64,000 nt of DNA from an uncultured Alloprevotella sp. (GTDB lineage Bacteria > Bacteroidota > Bacteroidia > Bacteroidales > Bacteroidaceae): the NCBI GenBank assembly GCA_944322095.1, contig CALUNU010000007.1, forward strand, positions 1 to 64,000, read 5' to 3'. A model generated the notes under the pieces. The model did not search any database and was not told the origin of the DNA. It saw nothing but the letters and a program-made list of their open reading frames with translations. Position 1 is the first letter of the stretch. The number at the start of each line of letters is the position of its first letter. Shown here one piece after another: positions 1-11,854 of this stretch. Both the position numbers and the translations under genes were made by a program.

Positions 1-43
1 GTACCGCGGCGAACATCGTGCCGCATGGGAATTTGCTTGCGTA

Positions 44-65
44 GAGACGCGATTCATCGCGTCTC
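44..65. repeat. 22-bp palindrome, family P
   Basis: Arms GAGACGCGAT and ATCGCGTCTC are separated by a 2-base centre. Related palindromes lie at 631-652, 41794-41815 (one arm degenerate) and 56960-56981 (centre GA instead of TC). All lie in spacers, often next to the double-hairpin units. The role is unknown; REP-like behaviour is inference. Confidence 0.85.
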
Positions 66-181
66 TCACCGCCCGGATGGTTTAGGAGGGGCGGCATGCT
101 TGCCCGCGAGGCTGCCGGCCCCCTTGGGGCCGTTGCCCTCGCGGCACAGCTGACATATATATCTTTCGATGGTGAAGAGAC

Positions 182-236
182 GCCTACGCGGGGCTACGCC
201 CCGAACTGTGGGCGGCTTTCCTGCCGCCCCTCCTAT
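182..236. repeat. Double-hairpin unit, family H
   Basis: The unit joins a GGGGCT..GCCCC hairpin to a second one whose arms are GGCGGC and GCCGCC, ending in CCCCTCCTA. Related units occur at 693-752, 781-840, 27139-27199 and, as a single extended hairpin, at 41325-41358. A decayed member lies near 56890-56960. Confidence 0.75.
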
Positions 237-244
237 GGGCGCGG

Positions 245-586
245 TTTTTTAACATGGAGAATCGAATATTTTCGCGCGGCTGCGCTCTTGCTTGCAAATA
301 CGCGAAAATCAGAAATATCTGATTTTCAGATGCTAACATCAAAAGCCTCGCCGCTGGGAGGCCCGAAAATGTGGTTTTCGCCACTATATGGCACGTTTTG
401 GGGCTATTTTTCCGCTGGAAAGTGGCCTTGGATCGGAAATTCCATCCCTTGGATCGGCGAATCCATGGGATGGAAATGGATTTCCATGGGATGGATCGGT
501 CGAAACACCCCACGCGGCCGCTTTTTCAAAGCTAAAAGGCGGACGAGGGTGGGCGTCCGCTTTAACGGTTTGCCATATAGCGCACA
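245..586 (-). repeat. 342-bp interspersed element, copy A
   Basis: First of four related elements; the others are 12509-12871, 26731-27072 and 41409-41750. I call the strand that begins TGTGCGCTATATGG the sense strand, so this copy is on minus. Landmarks sit at the same offsets as in copies C and D: the three 13-bp units begin 91, 112 and 133 bases in (441-453, 462-474 and 483-495 on plus) and a CATATAG motif 196 bases in. By eye it is roughly 85 percent identical to copy C without gaps. The unit at 441-453 has a mismatched inner pair, as in copy C. It lies downstream of the beta-galactosidase gene. A 109-codon frame on minus crosses it but does not look like a gene. Confidence 0.85.
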
Positions 587-617
587 GGCTTTGCGGGGCG
601 TTTGCAGCGAGGCTGGA

Positions 618-663
618 TGTCCGCCGCGTAGAGACGCGATTCATCGCGTCTCTATGTGGCGGA
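618..663. repeat. Long near-perfect hairpin, extended family P
   Basis: Here the palindrome GAGACGCGAT/ATCGCGTCTC is extended outward by TCCGCCGCGTA and its near complement, giving arms of about 21 bases with only G-T wobbles and a 2-base loop. Elsewhere parts of this extension survive on one side: GTCCGCCACGTA at 41782 and CTACGTGGCGGAC at 56981. A decaying MITE or REP-like element would explain this; that is inference. Confidence 0.8.
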
Positions 664-692
664 TTTCCCATGCGGACGAGATGAGATGCCTT

Positions 693-840
693 GGCGGGGC
701 TTTGCCCCGAGCTGTTGGCGGCAGGAATGCCGCCCCTCCTAAGGTCGCTTCTTGCGCGGGTGTGGGAGATAGGCTACGGCGGGGCTTTGGCCCGAACTGT
801 GGGCGGCAGGAAAGCCGCCCCTCCTAAGGTCGCTCCTTGT
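693..840. repeat. Two tandem family-H units
   Basis: Two copies, starting about 88 bases apart, share a GGGGCTTTG start, a GGCGGCAGGAA loop region and the tail GCCGCCCCTCCTAAGGTCGC. Each can fold into two hairpins. They differ at a few positions, so the duplication is not brand new. Confidence 0.75.
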
Positions 841-874
841 GGATGCTTTGTTCTTACTTCCCCCTCCCCCATAT

Positions 875-920
875 AAAAAAGCAGCCGGGGCTGCCTTCGC
901 TTTGGGAGGGCAGCCCCGGC
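875..920 (-). terminator. Rho-independent terminator of the beta-galactosidase gene
   Basis: On minus, a 12-bp stem (GCCGGGGCTGCC at 884-895 pairing with 909-920) is followed by a TTTTTT run at 875-880, about 20 bases past the stop codon. Confidence 0.85.
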
Positions 921-942
921 TTGGGGGTGTGGGGGTGATGTG

Positions 943-5004
<4,062 letters not shown>

Positions 5005-5086
5005 TTATTTGGATAGTGATTGAGTTTGTTCGCAGTTTTTCATGGCGAATGGCCGTCCCCGCCCCGTGCGGCGGACACATTGCAAA

Positions 5087-5095
5087 GCAAAGATA
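5087..5095 (-). promoter_or_regulatory. -7 box of the beta-galactosidase promoter
   Basis: On minus the bases read TATCTTTGC, matching the Bacteroidetes TAnnTTTG consensus. The start codon lies about 100 bases downstream. Confidence 0.65.
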
Positions 5096-5194
5096 CGTAT
5101 TATGTGCAAGTTGTCCGCTTTAAGACACGTTAAAAAACGGAGCCCGTCGCCCCGGGGTGGGGCAACGGGCTTCGAGCGCGCTGCGTGCGGCCTC

Positions 5195-6445
5195 TCAGCG
5201 CGTGAGGAGCTGGCAGACGCGGTCTTGAAAATGGCGCCCGTCGGCGCCGCGGCGCAGCCCCTGGTTGATGATGGCGAAGCAGAGCGTGTGCCCTTCGCGC
5301 GTCACGGCATATCCCGCCAGCGAACTCACGCCTTCGACCGTTCCCGTCTTGGCGCGCACGTTGCCGGCGGCCGTGCCGTGCTGCATGCGGCGGCGCAGCG
5401 TGCCGTCGCGGCCGGCCACGGGCAGCACGGGCAGCAGTTGGTGGTAGATTTCCTCGTGGACGTAGGCATGGCGGAGCAGGGCCACGAGCAGCTCGGCCGT
5501 CGTGTAGTTGTAGAGCGAGAGTCCGCTGCCGTCGGCCACGTAGTAGTCGTCGGGGTCGAAGCCCAGGTGGCGTATGAGGCGGTTCACCTGCCGCGCGGCC
5601 TGTTTGCGCCCGGCATAGGCGTGGCCCTCGTGGGCGCCGATTTGGTAGAAGAGCGCCTCGGCGCAGAGGTTGTCGCTCTGCTTCATCATGGGCCGCAGGA
5701 TCTGGCCGATGGTGTGCGTGCGGCGGGCGATGGGGCGTGCCGACGAAGGCACGCGGCCACGGCGCAGCGTGCCCCCCAGGGCGATGCCGGCGTCGGCCAG
5801 CGCACGGCGCAGGGCGGGCTCGAAGCCCTCGCGCGCATTATATAATAATGGTGTGAGACGCGTCTCGTCGTCGTCCCAGCACCAGCCCTGGCCCAGGGGC
5901 AGCGTGTCCTTGATGCTCACGTCGAGCAGCACGTCGCCCGCCACCGAGTCGGCCCCGAGCTCCTTGATGGCGCTGACGAAGGCCGCCATGTCGTCGTGGC
6001 CGAAGCGCGGGTCGAAGCCCGCCTCGATGCAAAGGTTGCCGTGCAGCGTGCTGTCGGTGACGGTGCCGTCGGCATAGAGCGAGGTGGCGAAGTGGTAGTC
6101 GGACCCCAGGAGGCCCAGCGCCGTGATGGCCGTGACGAGCTTCTGGCACGAGGCGGGGCGCAGCAGTTGCCGCCCGCCGTGCGCGAACACGGTGCGCCCG
6201 GCCGTGAGGTCGTAGACGCAGATGCCCACCTGCGAGCGGTCGAAGAGCTCGTCGTTCATGAGCTGTGCCAGCGCGGCCGCCAGCGGGTCGGCCGCCGCAG
6301 TGTCGGACGGTGCGGGGCCGTCGTCGGCAATAAAGGTGGCCCCGTCGACAACGGGAAACATGTCTTCGTCGAGCTCTTGGGCGCGGAGAGTGGCTACCGG
6401 CACGAGCAGGAGCAGGGCGGCGATGAGGGATGTGAGACGTTTCAT
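5195..6445 (-). CDS. dacB: D-alanyl-D-alanine carboxypeptidase/endopeptidase (PBP4 family)
   Basis: A 416-residue peptidase of family S13 that trims or cleaves peptide cross-links of murein in the periplasm. The start at MKRLTSL gives a clean signal peptide ending near LRAQ at residue 23; upstream in-frame methionines would destroy it. All three active-site motifs are visible: Ser99-Cys-Gln-Lys102 (SxxK), Ser-Asp-Asn in MKQSDNLC, and Lys-Thr-Gly in AKTGTVEG. Length and motif order fit the family. It has its own -7 box at 6493-6501 and stands alone between two minus-strand genes. Confidence 0.93.
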   Translation of the reverse strand: MKRLTSLIAALLLLVPVATLRAQELDEDMFPVVDGATFIADDGPAPSDTAAADPLAAALAQLMNDELFDRSQVGICVYDLTAGRTVFAHGGRQLLRPASCQKLVTAITALGLLGSDYHFATSLYADGTVTDSTLHGNLCIEAGFDPRFGHDDMAAFVSAIKELGADSVAGDVLLDVSIKDTLPLGQGWCWDDDETRLTPLLYNAREGFEPALRRALADAGIALGGTLRRGRVPSSARPIARRTHTIGQILRPMMKQSDNLCAEALFYQIGAHEGHAYAGRKQAARQVNRLIRHLGFDPDDYYVADGSGLSLYNYTTAELLVALLRHAYVHEEIYHQLLPVLPVAGRDGTLRRRMQHGTAAGNVRAKTGTVEGVSSLAGYAVTREGHTLCFAIINQGLRRGADGRHFQDRVCQLLTR

Positions 6446-6492
6446 GCGGTGTAGGTTTCGTGGGGTCCCGCCGCGGGGCGGCGGGACGGTGC

Positions 6493-6525
6493 GCAAAGTT
6501 ACGCTTTTCCGCCCGTTCGGCCAAT
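6493..6525 (-). promoter_or_regulatory. dacB promoter
   Basis: TAACTTTGC on minus (6493-6501) is preceded at 20 bases by TTG, a -33/-7 pair of the Bacteroidetes type. The start codon is about 48 bases past the -7 box. Confidence 0.7.
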
Positions 6526-6621
6526 GCGGACCGCGGCCATGCGCGGCCCCGGCCATAACGCAGCGCGGCGGCCCCGGCAGGTGCAGGGCCGCCGCGTCGC
6601 GGCAGGGGGTGGAGGGAGCCG

Positions 6622-7788
6622 TTAGCGGTACGACTTCTCGTAGATTTCCACGCAGCCCGCGTGGTCGAGCTCGCAGGGGTTGCCCATGAAGAGGCCGCCC
6701 ATGGTTTCGCGTGCGTTGGCGGCCAGCGTGTCAAACTCGTCGCGGCCGATGCCGTAGTCGCTCATTTTGAGGTCGGCCACGCCGCAGGCCTCTTGCAGAC
6801 GCACCAGCATGGTGATGAAGTCGTCGGGCCGCGAGGCGTCGGCCATGCCCATGGCGCGGGCCATGCGCACGAAGCGTTCGTCGCAGGCATGGCGCTCGAT
6901 GAAGTATTCGTAGAAGGCTTTCGAAATCATGATGAGGCCGGCGCCGTGGGGCAGGTCGTGGTGGTAGGCGCTCATGGCGTGTTCGAGCGAGTGCTCGGCC
7001 GTGAGGCAGCACACGTCCATGACGATGCCCGAGAGGGTGTTGCCCAGCGCCACGTGCTCGCGGGCTTCCAGGTCGTTGCCGTCGCGCACGGTGCGGGCCA
7101 GGTAGCCTGCCACGTTTTCGATGGCCGTGAGGGCATACATGTCGCTCATGGCGTTGGCCGTGGCCGAGATGTAGCCCTCGGTGGAGTGGAACAGGGCGTC
7201 GAAGCCCTGGTAGGCCGTAAACTTGGGCGGGACGGAGAGCATGAGCGTGGGGTCGACGATGGAGAGCACGGGGAAGTCGGCATGGAAACCTATCTTCTCG
7301 TTTGTTTCATCGTTGCTGATGACGCCGTAGGCATCGGCCTCGGAGCCCGTGCCGGCCGTCGTCGTGATGCACACAAGGGGCAGGGGAGCGCTCTGCCGGG
7401 GCTGCGCCTTGCCCGTGCCGCCTGCGATGTAGTCCCACACGTCGCCCGGGTTGGTGGCCATGAAGGCAATGACCTTGGCGGCGTCCATTACGCTGCCGCC
7501 GCCCAGAGCCACCACGCAGTCGCACCCCGCCTCGCGGGCAGCGGCCGCACCGGCCATTACGGTGCTCTTTAACGGGTTGGCCTCCACGCGGTCGAACAGC
7601 ACCGTGGCCACGCCCGCCGCGTGCAGTTCGGCCTCGACGGTGGCCAGGTAGCCGTTGGCCTTGGTGGAGCGGCCGTTGGAGATGACGACGAGGGCCTTCT
7701 TGCCGGGCAGAGGCTGCTCGTGGAGTTGTTTTACCATGCCCGAACCAAACAGAATGCGGGTGGGCACGTAGGCACAAAAGCTTTTCAT
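6622..7788 (-). CDS. Iron-containing alcohol dehydrogenase
   Basis: A 388-residue cytoplasmic oxidoreductase of the group III iron-dependent alcohol dehydrogenases, which interconvert alcohols and aldehydes with NAD(P)H. The cofactor loop is Gly96-Gly-Gly-Ser99 followed by MDAAK. The likely metal ligands are Asp197 and His201 in FDALFHSTEG, then His265 and His280 in AEHSLEHA and DLPHGAGL. The sequence resembles butanol-dehydrogenase and lactaldehyde-reductase-type enzymes, but the substrate cannot be read from it. Unlike nearly all its neighbours it has a perfect AGGAGG ribosome-binding site, and its promoter is part of a palindrome. Both are compatible with acquisition from outside the phylum, which is inference. 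Confidence 0.92.
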   Translation of the reverse strand: MKSFCAYVPTRILFGSGMVKQLHEQPLPGKKALVVISNGRSTKANGYLATVEAELHAAGVATVLFDRVEANPLKSTVMAGAAAAREAGCDCVVALGGGSVMDAAKVIAFMATNPGDVWDYIAGGTGKAQPRQSAPLPLVCITTTAGTGSEADAYGVISNDETNEKIGFHADFPVLSIVDPTLMLSVPPKFTAYQGFDALFHSTEGYISATANAMSDMYALTAIENVAGYLARTVRDGNDLEAREHVALGNTLSGIVMDVCCLTAEHSLEHAMSAYHHDLPHGAGLIMISKAFYEYFIERHACDERFVRMARAMGMADASRPDDFITMLVRLQEACGVADLKMSDYGIGRDEFDTLAANARETMGGLFMGNPCELDHAGCVEIYEKSYR

Positions 7789-7796
7789 ATGCTAAT

Positions 7797-7802
7797 CCTC
7801 CT
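7797..7802 (-). promoter_or_regulatory. Canonical Shine-Dalgarno AGGAGG
   Basis: On minus, AGGAGG lies 8 bases upstream of the ATG at 7788. Bacteroidetes genes seldom use such a strong site, and I see no other clear one at the starts I examined in this window. It also settles the start codon. Confidence 0.85.
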
Positions 7803-7830
7803 TGTTTTTGAAAATGGTTTGTTTTCAGTA

Positions 7831-7852
7831 GCAAAGATAGCCAGTATCTTTG
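7831..7852. promoter_or_regulatory. Back-to-back -7 boxes forming a palindrome
   Basis: GCAAAGATA at 7831-7839 reads as TATCTTTGC on minus and would serve the alcohol dehydrogenase. Five bases on, TATCTTTG at 7845-7852 is the same box on plus. Together they form CAAAGATA-N5-TATCTTTG, which could be two overlapping divergent promoters or an operator. Confidence 0.55.
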
Positions 7853-8021
7853 TCTTGTCATGTAGACGGATTACGGAAATAGCTCCCCCGATTACAGCTC
7901 CATGTGCAATCGGTTGCAGATGGCTGGCTCTTCCGCATCATTGTGTCAGACGGTCGCAGTGCCGGCCGGCCGGGGCATTCCCTCAGGCGCCGTCACAGCT
8001 TCTTTTTCACAAGATAAGAAA
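7853..8021. other. Spacer between the divergent genes
   Basis: Nothing coding is visible here. With the promoter palindrome before it and the promoter repeat after it, this makes up the 445-bp divergent region. Confidence 0.6.
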
Positions 8022-8177
8022 CATTCGGTACGGCTCCTTGTGAAAATCCTGCGGCTTTTCACGGCGCTTTCCGCTCATTTGCACTATCTTTTCATAAGAC
8101 AGGCTGCATTCGGGAAAGCTTTTGTGAAAATCCTGCGGCTTTTCCCGCCGCTTTCCGCTCATTTGCACTATCTTTGC
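8022..8177 (+). repeat. Tandem 84-bp promoter-bearing repeat
   Basis: Two units start at 8022 and 8106, each beginning CATTCGG. Each has a dyad (GAAAA with TTTTC; in the second unit also GGGAAAGC with GCTTTCC) and ends in TTTGCACTATCTTT. The second ends in a full -7 box TATCTTTGC at 8169-8177 upstream of the antiporter gene; the first ends in TATCTTTTC. A related arrangement lies at 57075-57168 before nadB, with its two boxes 85 bases apart. Confidence 0.8.
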
Positions 8178-8233
8178 CCTTATTAACAAAGCCGGAGCGG
8201 GGTGGTCTGCACGGCTTTTTCCCTCCGTAGTCT

Positions 8234-10318
8234 ATGGACAAGCTTGCGCAATATCTTCCCGTCACGGATCCCACGTGGATTTTCTTCATCGTGCTCTGCG
8301 TCATCCTGTTCGCTCCGATGCTCTTGGAGCGCTTGCGCATACCGTCTGTGGTGGGCATGATCGGGGCCGGCGTGCTGATAGGGCCCCACGCCTCGCACCT
8401 GCTCGCGCGCGACGCCAGTTTTGAGCTCTTTGGCCAGGTGGGGCTCTACTACATCATGTTTCTGGCCAGCCTTGAGATGAACATGCAGGACGTCCAGAAG
8501 ATACGCGGCCGGGCCCTCACGATGGGCCTGCTGGCGTTCGCTCTGCCGATGCTTCTGGGCTTTGGAGCCAACTATTGGGTGCTGGGTTGCGGCGTGGCGG
8601 CCTCGGTGCTGATGGCGGCCATGTACGCCTCGCACACGCTCGTGACCTATCCCATCGTGTTGCGCTACGGCTTGTCGCGGCGCAGCAGCGTGAGCATCGC
8701 CGTGGGCGGCACCATCGTGGCCGATACGCTCGTGCTGCTCGTGCTGGCCGTGGTGGGCGGCATGTTCAAGGAGCACGTCACGGGGCTCTACTGGCTCTGG
8801 CTCCTGCTCAAGGTGGTGGCCTTGGGCCTGGTCATCATCTATACGTTTCCGCGCCTGGGCCGCTGGTTTTTCCGCCGCTACGACGACGCCGTGGCCCAGT
8901 TCATCTTTGTGCTGGCCCTCGTCTTTCTGGGTGCGGGCCTCATGGAGTTTGTAGGCATCGAGGGCATTCTCGGGGCCTTCCTGGTGGGCATCGTGCTCAA
9001 CCGCCTCATTCCGCCCTCGTCGCCGCTGATGATTCATTTGGAGTTTGTGGGCAATGCCCTGTTCATCCCCTATTTTCTTATCGGCGTGGGCATGATTATC
9101 GACGTGCAGGCGCTCTTGACGCATGCCGGCGTGCTCGTCATGGCAGCCGTCATGGTGGCGGTGGCGCTGGGCGGCAAGTGGCTGGCGGCGCTGGGCACGC
9201 AGAAAATTTTCGGCATGAACGCCTGGGAGCGCCGCCTGATGTTTGGCCTGTCGGGCTCGCGCGCGGCGGCCACGCTGGCCGTGGTGCTCGTGGGCCACGA
9301 CATCCTCCTGCCCGACGGCAGCCGCCTCTTGGGCGACGACGTGCTCAACAGCGCCATGGTGCTCATCCTCGTGACGTGCGTGGTGAGCTCCTTTGCCACC
9401 GAGCACGCCGCGCGCCACCTGGCCTTGCAGAAGCCGCAGGCCGAGCCCGCGGGTGGCGGTGCCGACAAGGACAAGCTGCTCATCGCCCTGTCGAACCCCG
9501 CCACGGTGGCCCCGCTGGTCAACATGGCCCTGATGCTGCGCACGCCCAAGTCGCCCATACCGCTCACGGGCATCAACATCGTGCTCGAAGACGACCCCGC
9601 GGCCCGTGGCGAGGGGGCCAAGGCGCTCGAACATGCCGTCAAGATTGCCGCGGCGGCCGGCGTGAAGATGCTCACGCAGAGCCGCTGGTCGGTCAACGTG
9701 GTGAGCGGCATCTCGCACGCCGTCAAGGAGTACGACGCCAGCGACCTGCTCGTGGGGCTCCACCGCAAGACGCGCCTCACCGACACCTTCTTCGGCAAGC
9801 TCACGGCCGACCTGCTTACCGCCGTGGAGCGTCAGGTGCTCGTGTACCGCTCCGACATTCCCCTCAACACCGTGCGGCGCATCCACCTGCTCGTGCCGCG
9901 CAAGGCCGAGTTTGAGCCGGGCTTTGCCCACTGGGCCGACAGCGTGGCCCTCTTGGCCGGGCAGCTCTCCTGCCGCGTCGACGTGTACAGCGGCCGCGAC
10001 ACGCTGGCCGCCCTGCGCGCCTATTGGGAAGCCCGCAAGTATAGCACCGAAGCCACGTGGAACGAGCAGCGCGACTGGCGCAACCTGCTGCCCGTGGCCC
10101 ACCGCACGCGCCACGACCACATGCTCGTCTTCGTCACGGCGCGCCGCAGCACCCTCTCGTACCACTCGTGGATTGAGCGCCTGCCCGAGCAGGTGGAGCG
10201 CCACTTCTCCACGCGCAACGTGCTCATCGTTTTCCCCACCCAGTATGGCGCCGAGGGCGCAGCCGGCTCGTCGGTGCGCTCGGGGCTGCCCGTCAACATC
10301 CGTACCCCTCATGCCTGA
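8234..10318 (+). CDS. CPA2-family cation:proton antiporter
   Basis: A 694-residue inner-membrane protein. Residues 1 to about 400 are a Na+/H+-exchanger-type membrane domain with around 12 hydrophobic segments, including IPSVVGMIGAGVLIGP and GIEGILGAFLVGIVLNR, typical of the KefB/NapA branch. A hydrophilic half of about 290 residues follows, resembling paired universal-stress-type regulatory domains, from KLLIALSNPATVAPLV onward. It would exchange Na+ or K+ for protons in pH or salt homeostasis; the ion is not readable. Transcription probably starts in the repeat at 8169-8177. The gene overlaps the next by 8 bases, so the two are probably translationally coupled. Confidence 0.9.
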   Translation: MDKLAQYLPVTDPTWIFFIVLCVILFAPMLLERLRIPSVVGMIGAGVLIGPHASHLLARDASFELFGQVGLYYIMFLASLEMNMQDVQKIRGRALTMGLLAFALPMLLGFGANYWVLGCGVAASVLMAAMYASHTLVTYPIVLRYGLSRRSSVSIAVGGTIVADTLVLLVLAVVGGMFKEHVTGLYWLWLLLKVVALGLVIIYTFPRLGRWFFRRYDDAVAQFIFVLALVFLGAGLMEFVGIEGILGAFLVGIVLNRLIPPSSPLMIHLEFVGNALFIPYFLIGVGMIIDVQALLTHAGVLVMAAVMVAVALGGKWLAALGTQKIFGMNAWERRLMFGLSGSRAAATLAVVLVGHDILLPDGSRLLGDDVLNSAMVLILVTCVVSSFATEHAARHLALQKPQAEPAGGGADKDKLLIALSNPATVAPLVNMALMLRTPKSPIPLTGINIVLEDDPAARGEGAKALEHAVKIAAAAGVKMLTQSRWSVNVVSGISHAVKEYDASDLLVGLHRKTRLTDTFFGKLTADLLTAVERQVLVYRSDIPLNTVRRIHLLVPRKAEFEPGFAHWADSVALLAGQLSCRVDVYSGRDTLAALRAYWEARKYSTEATWNEQRDWRNLLPVAHRTRHDHMLVFVTARRSTLSYHSWIERLPEQVERHFSTRNVLIVFPTQYGAEGAAGSSVRSGLPVNIRTPHA

Positions 10319-11039
10319 CGCTTCCTCACCCCTCTGGCAGCAGCGCACGGCCCTGCTGCTCGGCCCCGACCGCATGGCCCGCCTGGCCGCGGCCCACGTG
10401 CTTGTGGTGGGCACGGGCGGCGTGGGCGCCTATGCCGCCGAAATGCTCGTGCGTGCCGGCGTGGGCGCCCTCACCCTCGTCGACGCCGACAGCGTGGCCC
10501 CCACCAACCTCAACCGCCAGTTGCCCGCCCTGCGCTCCACGCTGGGGCGCCCCAAGGTGGAGGTGCTGGCCGAGCGCTTCCGCGACATCAACCCCGACGT
10601 GCGCCTCACGCTGCTTGCGCGCTACGTCGAGCCCGACGGCGTGGCGCCCCTGCTCGACGCCGCCCACCCCTCCTTCGTTGTCGACGCCATCGACAGCGTG
10701 GGGCCCAAGGTGGCCCTGCTCGCCGAGGCGCTGCGCCGCGGCCTGCCCGTTGTGTCGTCGATGGGCGCCGGGGCCAAAACCGACATTACGCAGGTGCAGT
10801 TTGCCGACGTGTGGAAGACCTACCACTGCGGCCTGAGCAAAGCCGTGCGCCACGGCCTGGCCCGTGCCGGCCTGCGCGGACGGCGCCTGCCCGTGGTGTT
10901 TTGCAGCCAGCAGGCCGACCGGGCGGCCGTCGTGGGCGTGGAGGGCGAGCCCGGCAAGAAGACCACGACCGGTACCGTCGCCTACATGCCGGCCGTTTTC
11001 GGCTGCTACCTGGCGCAGTATGTGCTCATGCATCTCTGA
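10311..11039 (+). CDS. tcdA: tRNA threonylcarbamoyladenosine dehydratase
   Basis: A 242-residue ThiF/E1-like enzyme that uses ATP to convert t6A at position 37 of ANN-decoding tRNAs to the cyclic form ct6A. The nucleotide-binding loop is Gly34-TGGVG39. The segment GAGAKTDITQVQ followed by a KTYHCGLSKAVR-like stretch is characteristic of TcdA (CsdL/YgdL) rather than MoeB or ThiF. The start is placed at the ATG inside ATGCCTGA, which overlaps the antiporter stop; in-frame codons further upstream fall inside the antiporter gene. A strong terminator follows at 11097-11125. Confidence 0.9.
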   Translation: MPDASSPLWQQRTALLLGPDRMARLAAAHVLVVGTGGVGAYAAEMLVRAGVGALTLVDADSVAPTNLNRQLPALRSTLGRPKVEVLAERFRDINPDVRLTLLARYVEPDGVAPLLDAAHPSFVVDAIDSVGPKVALLAEALRRGLPVVSSMGAGAKTDITQVQFADVWKTYHCGLSKAVRHGLARAGLRGRRLPVVFCSQQADRAAVVGVEGEPGKKTTTGTVAYMPAVFGCYLAQYVLMHL

Positions 11040-11096
11040 GGGGGCAGCCCCCAACCTTCCGTCGGCGCTCCGCCGCGGCAGACCGGCCCGTTTGCG

Positions 11097-11125
11097 GCCC
11101 CGCTGCCGCGGCGGGGCGCTTTTTT
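11097..11125 (+). terminator. Terminator of the antiporter-tcdA unit
   Basis: GCCCCGC at 11097-11103 pairs with GCGGGGC at 11111-11117, followed by GC and a T6 run. Confidence 0.88.
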
Positions 11126-11222
11126 CGTGCCCCGCTTCGTACCGGCACCGCCCGTGCAGGGCAGGGCCGGCGGGTGGTAAAAATCACTATTTCAGGGTAT
11201 TTCACGCCCGCCCCGCCCTGCG

Positions 11223-11231
11223 TATCTTTGC
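11223..11231 (+). promoter_or_regulatory. -7 box of the flavodoxin promoter
   Basis: TATCTTTGC matches the consensus; TTTC about 19 bases upstream is a weak -33 candidate. The ATG is about 75 bases downstream. Confidence 0.65.
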
Positions 11232-11306
11232 ATCCGGCAGGCAGCGACATGGCGCCCCGCCGCCTCTCTGCAACAACGACGTGAAACATCAACAACCTTC
11301 CGCAAC

Positions 11307-11813
11307 ATGAAAACAACAGCCATCTTCTACGGCTCGACCACCGGCTCCACCGAGGACGTGGCCGCCCGCATCGCCGCCCGCCTGGGCATTGCCCCGGCCG
11401 ACGTGCGCAACGTTTCCGACCTTTCGCCCGAACTCGTCGCGGGCTACGACGCCCTGCTGCTGGGCAGCTCCACCTGGGGCGCCGGCGACTTGCAGGACGA
11501 CTGGTACGACGCGCTGGACCGCCTGCGCGCCCTCGACTTGACGGGCAAAACCGTGGCCCTCTTCGGCTGCGGCGACGCCGCGAGCTACCCCGACACGTTC
11601 TGCGGGGCCTTGGGCCAGATCTACGACGCCCTCGTGCCCACGGGCTGCACCTTCGCGGGCAGCGTGCCCACCGACGGCTACGACTTTTCCGACAGCGAGG
11701 CCGTGCGCGACGGCTGCTTCGTGGGCCTGGCCCTCGACGAGATGAACGAACCCGAGAAAACCGACGACCGCGTGGCCGCCTGGTGCGAGGGGCTGAAAGA
11801 GGCCCTGGCCTGA
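11307..11813 (+). CDS. fldA: Flavodoxin
   Basis: A 168-residue cytoplasmic electron carrier that binds FMN. The phosphate-binding loop is at the N-terminus (GSTTGSTEDVA, residues 9-19). The aromatic and acidic loops GSSTWGAGDLQDDW and CGDAASYPDTFC sit where long-chain flavodoxins hold the isoalloxazine ring. Length fits the long-chain class. It is followed 41 bases later by a DUF2023 gene, an association common in Bacteroidetes, so the pair is probably co-transcribed from 11223. Confidence 0.95.
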   Translation: MKTTAIFYGSTTGSTEDVAARIAARLGIAPADVRNVSDLSPELVAGYDALLLGSSTWGAGDLQDDWYDALDRLRALDLTGKTVALFGCGDAASYPDTFCGALGQIYDALVPTGCTFAGSVPTDGYDFSDSEAVRDGCFVGLALDEMNEPEKTDDRVAAWCEGLKEALA

Positions 11814-11854
11814 GCTGCCGCCAACAGGAACTAACGACAAACCGACCCACCCGC

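Larger units (their letters stand above)
1..942. other. Repeat-dense spacer without a credible gene
   Basis: No reading frame in this stretch resembles a known protein, and the open frames run through palindromes that recur elsewhere in the window. It holds, in order, a short palindrome, a double-hairpin unit, one copy of the 342-bp element, a long near-perfect hairpin, two tandem double-hairpin units and the terminator of the beta-galactosidase gene. Each is listed separately. Confidence 0.8.

Noticed and set aside
184..513. Possible peptide encoded by the 342-bp element (FLIFAYL, ENIRFS, LKN motifs shared between copies)
   Set aside because: The peptide similarity follows the DNA similarity, the usable start differs among copies, and copy B needs another frame for its N-terminal part. 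I could not show a coding pattern of changes, although the length stays a multiple of three, so this should be revisited with more copies.
96..827. A 243-codon open frame on plus through the first repeat island
   Set aside because: It crosses several palindromes and the 342-bp element, and no protein similarity is visible.
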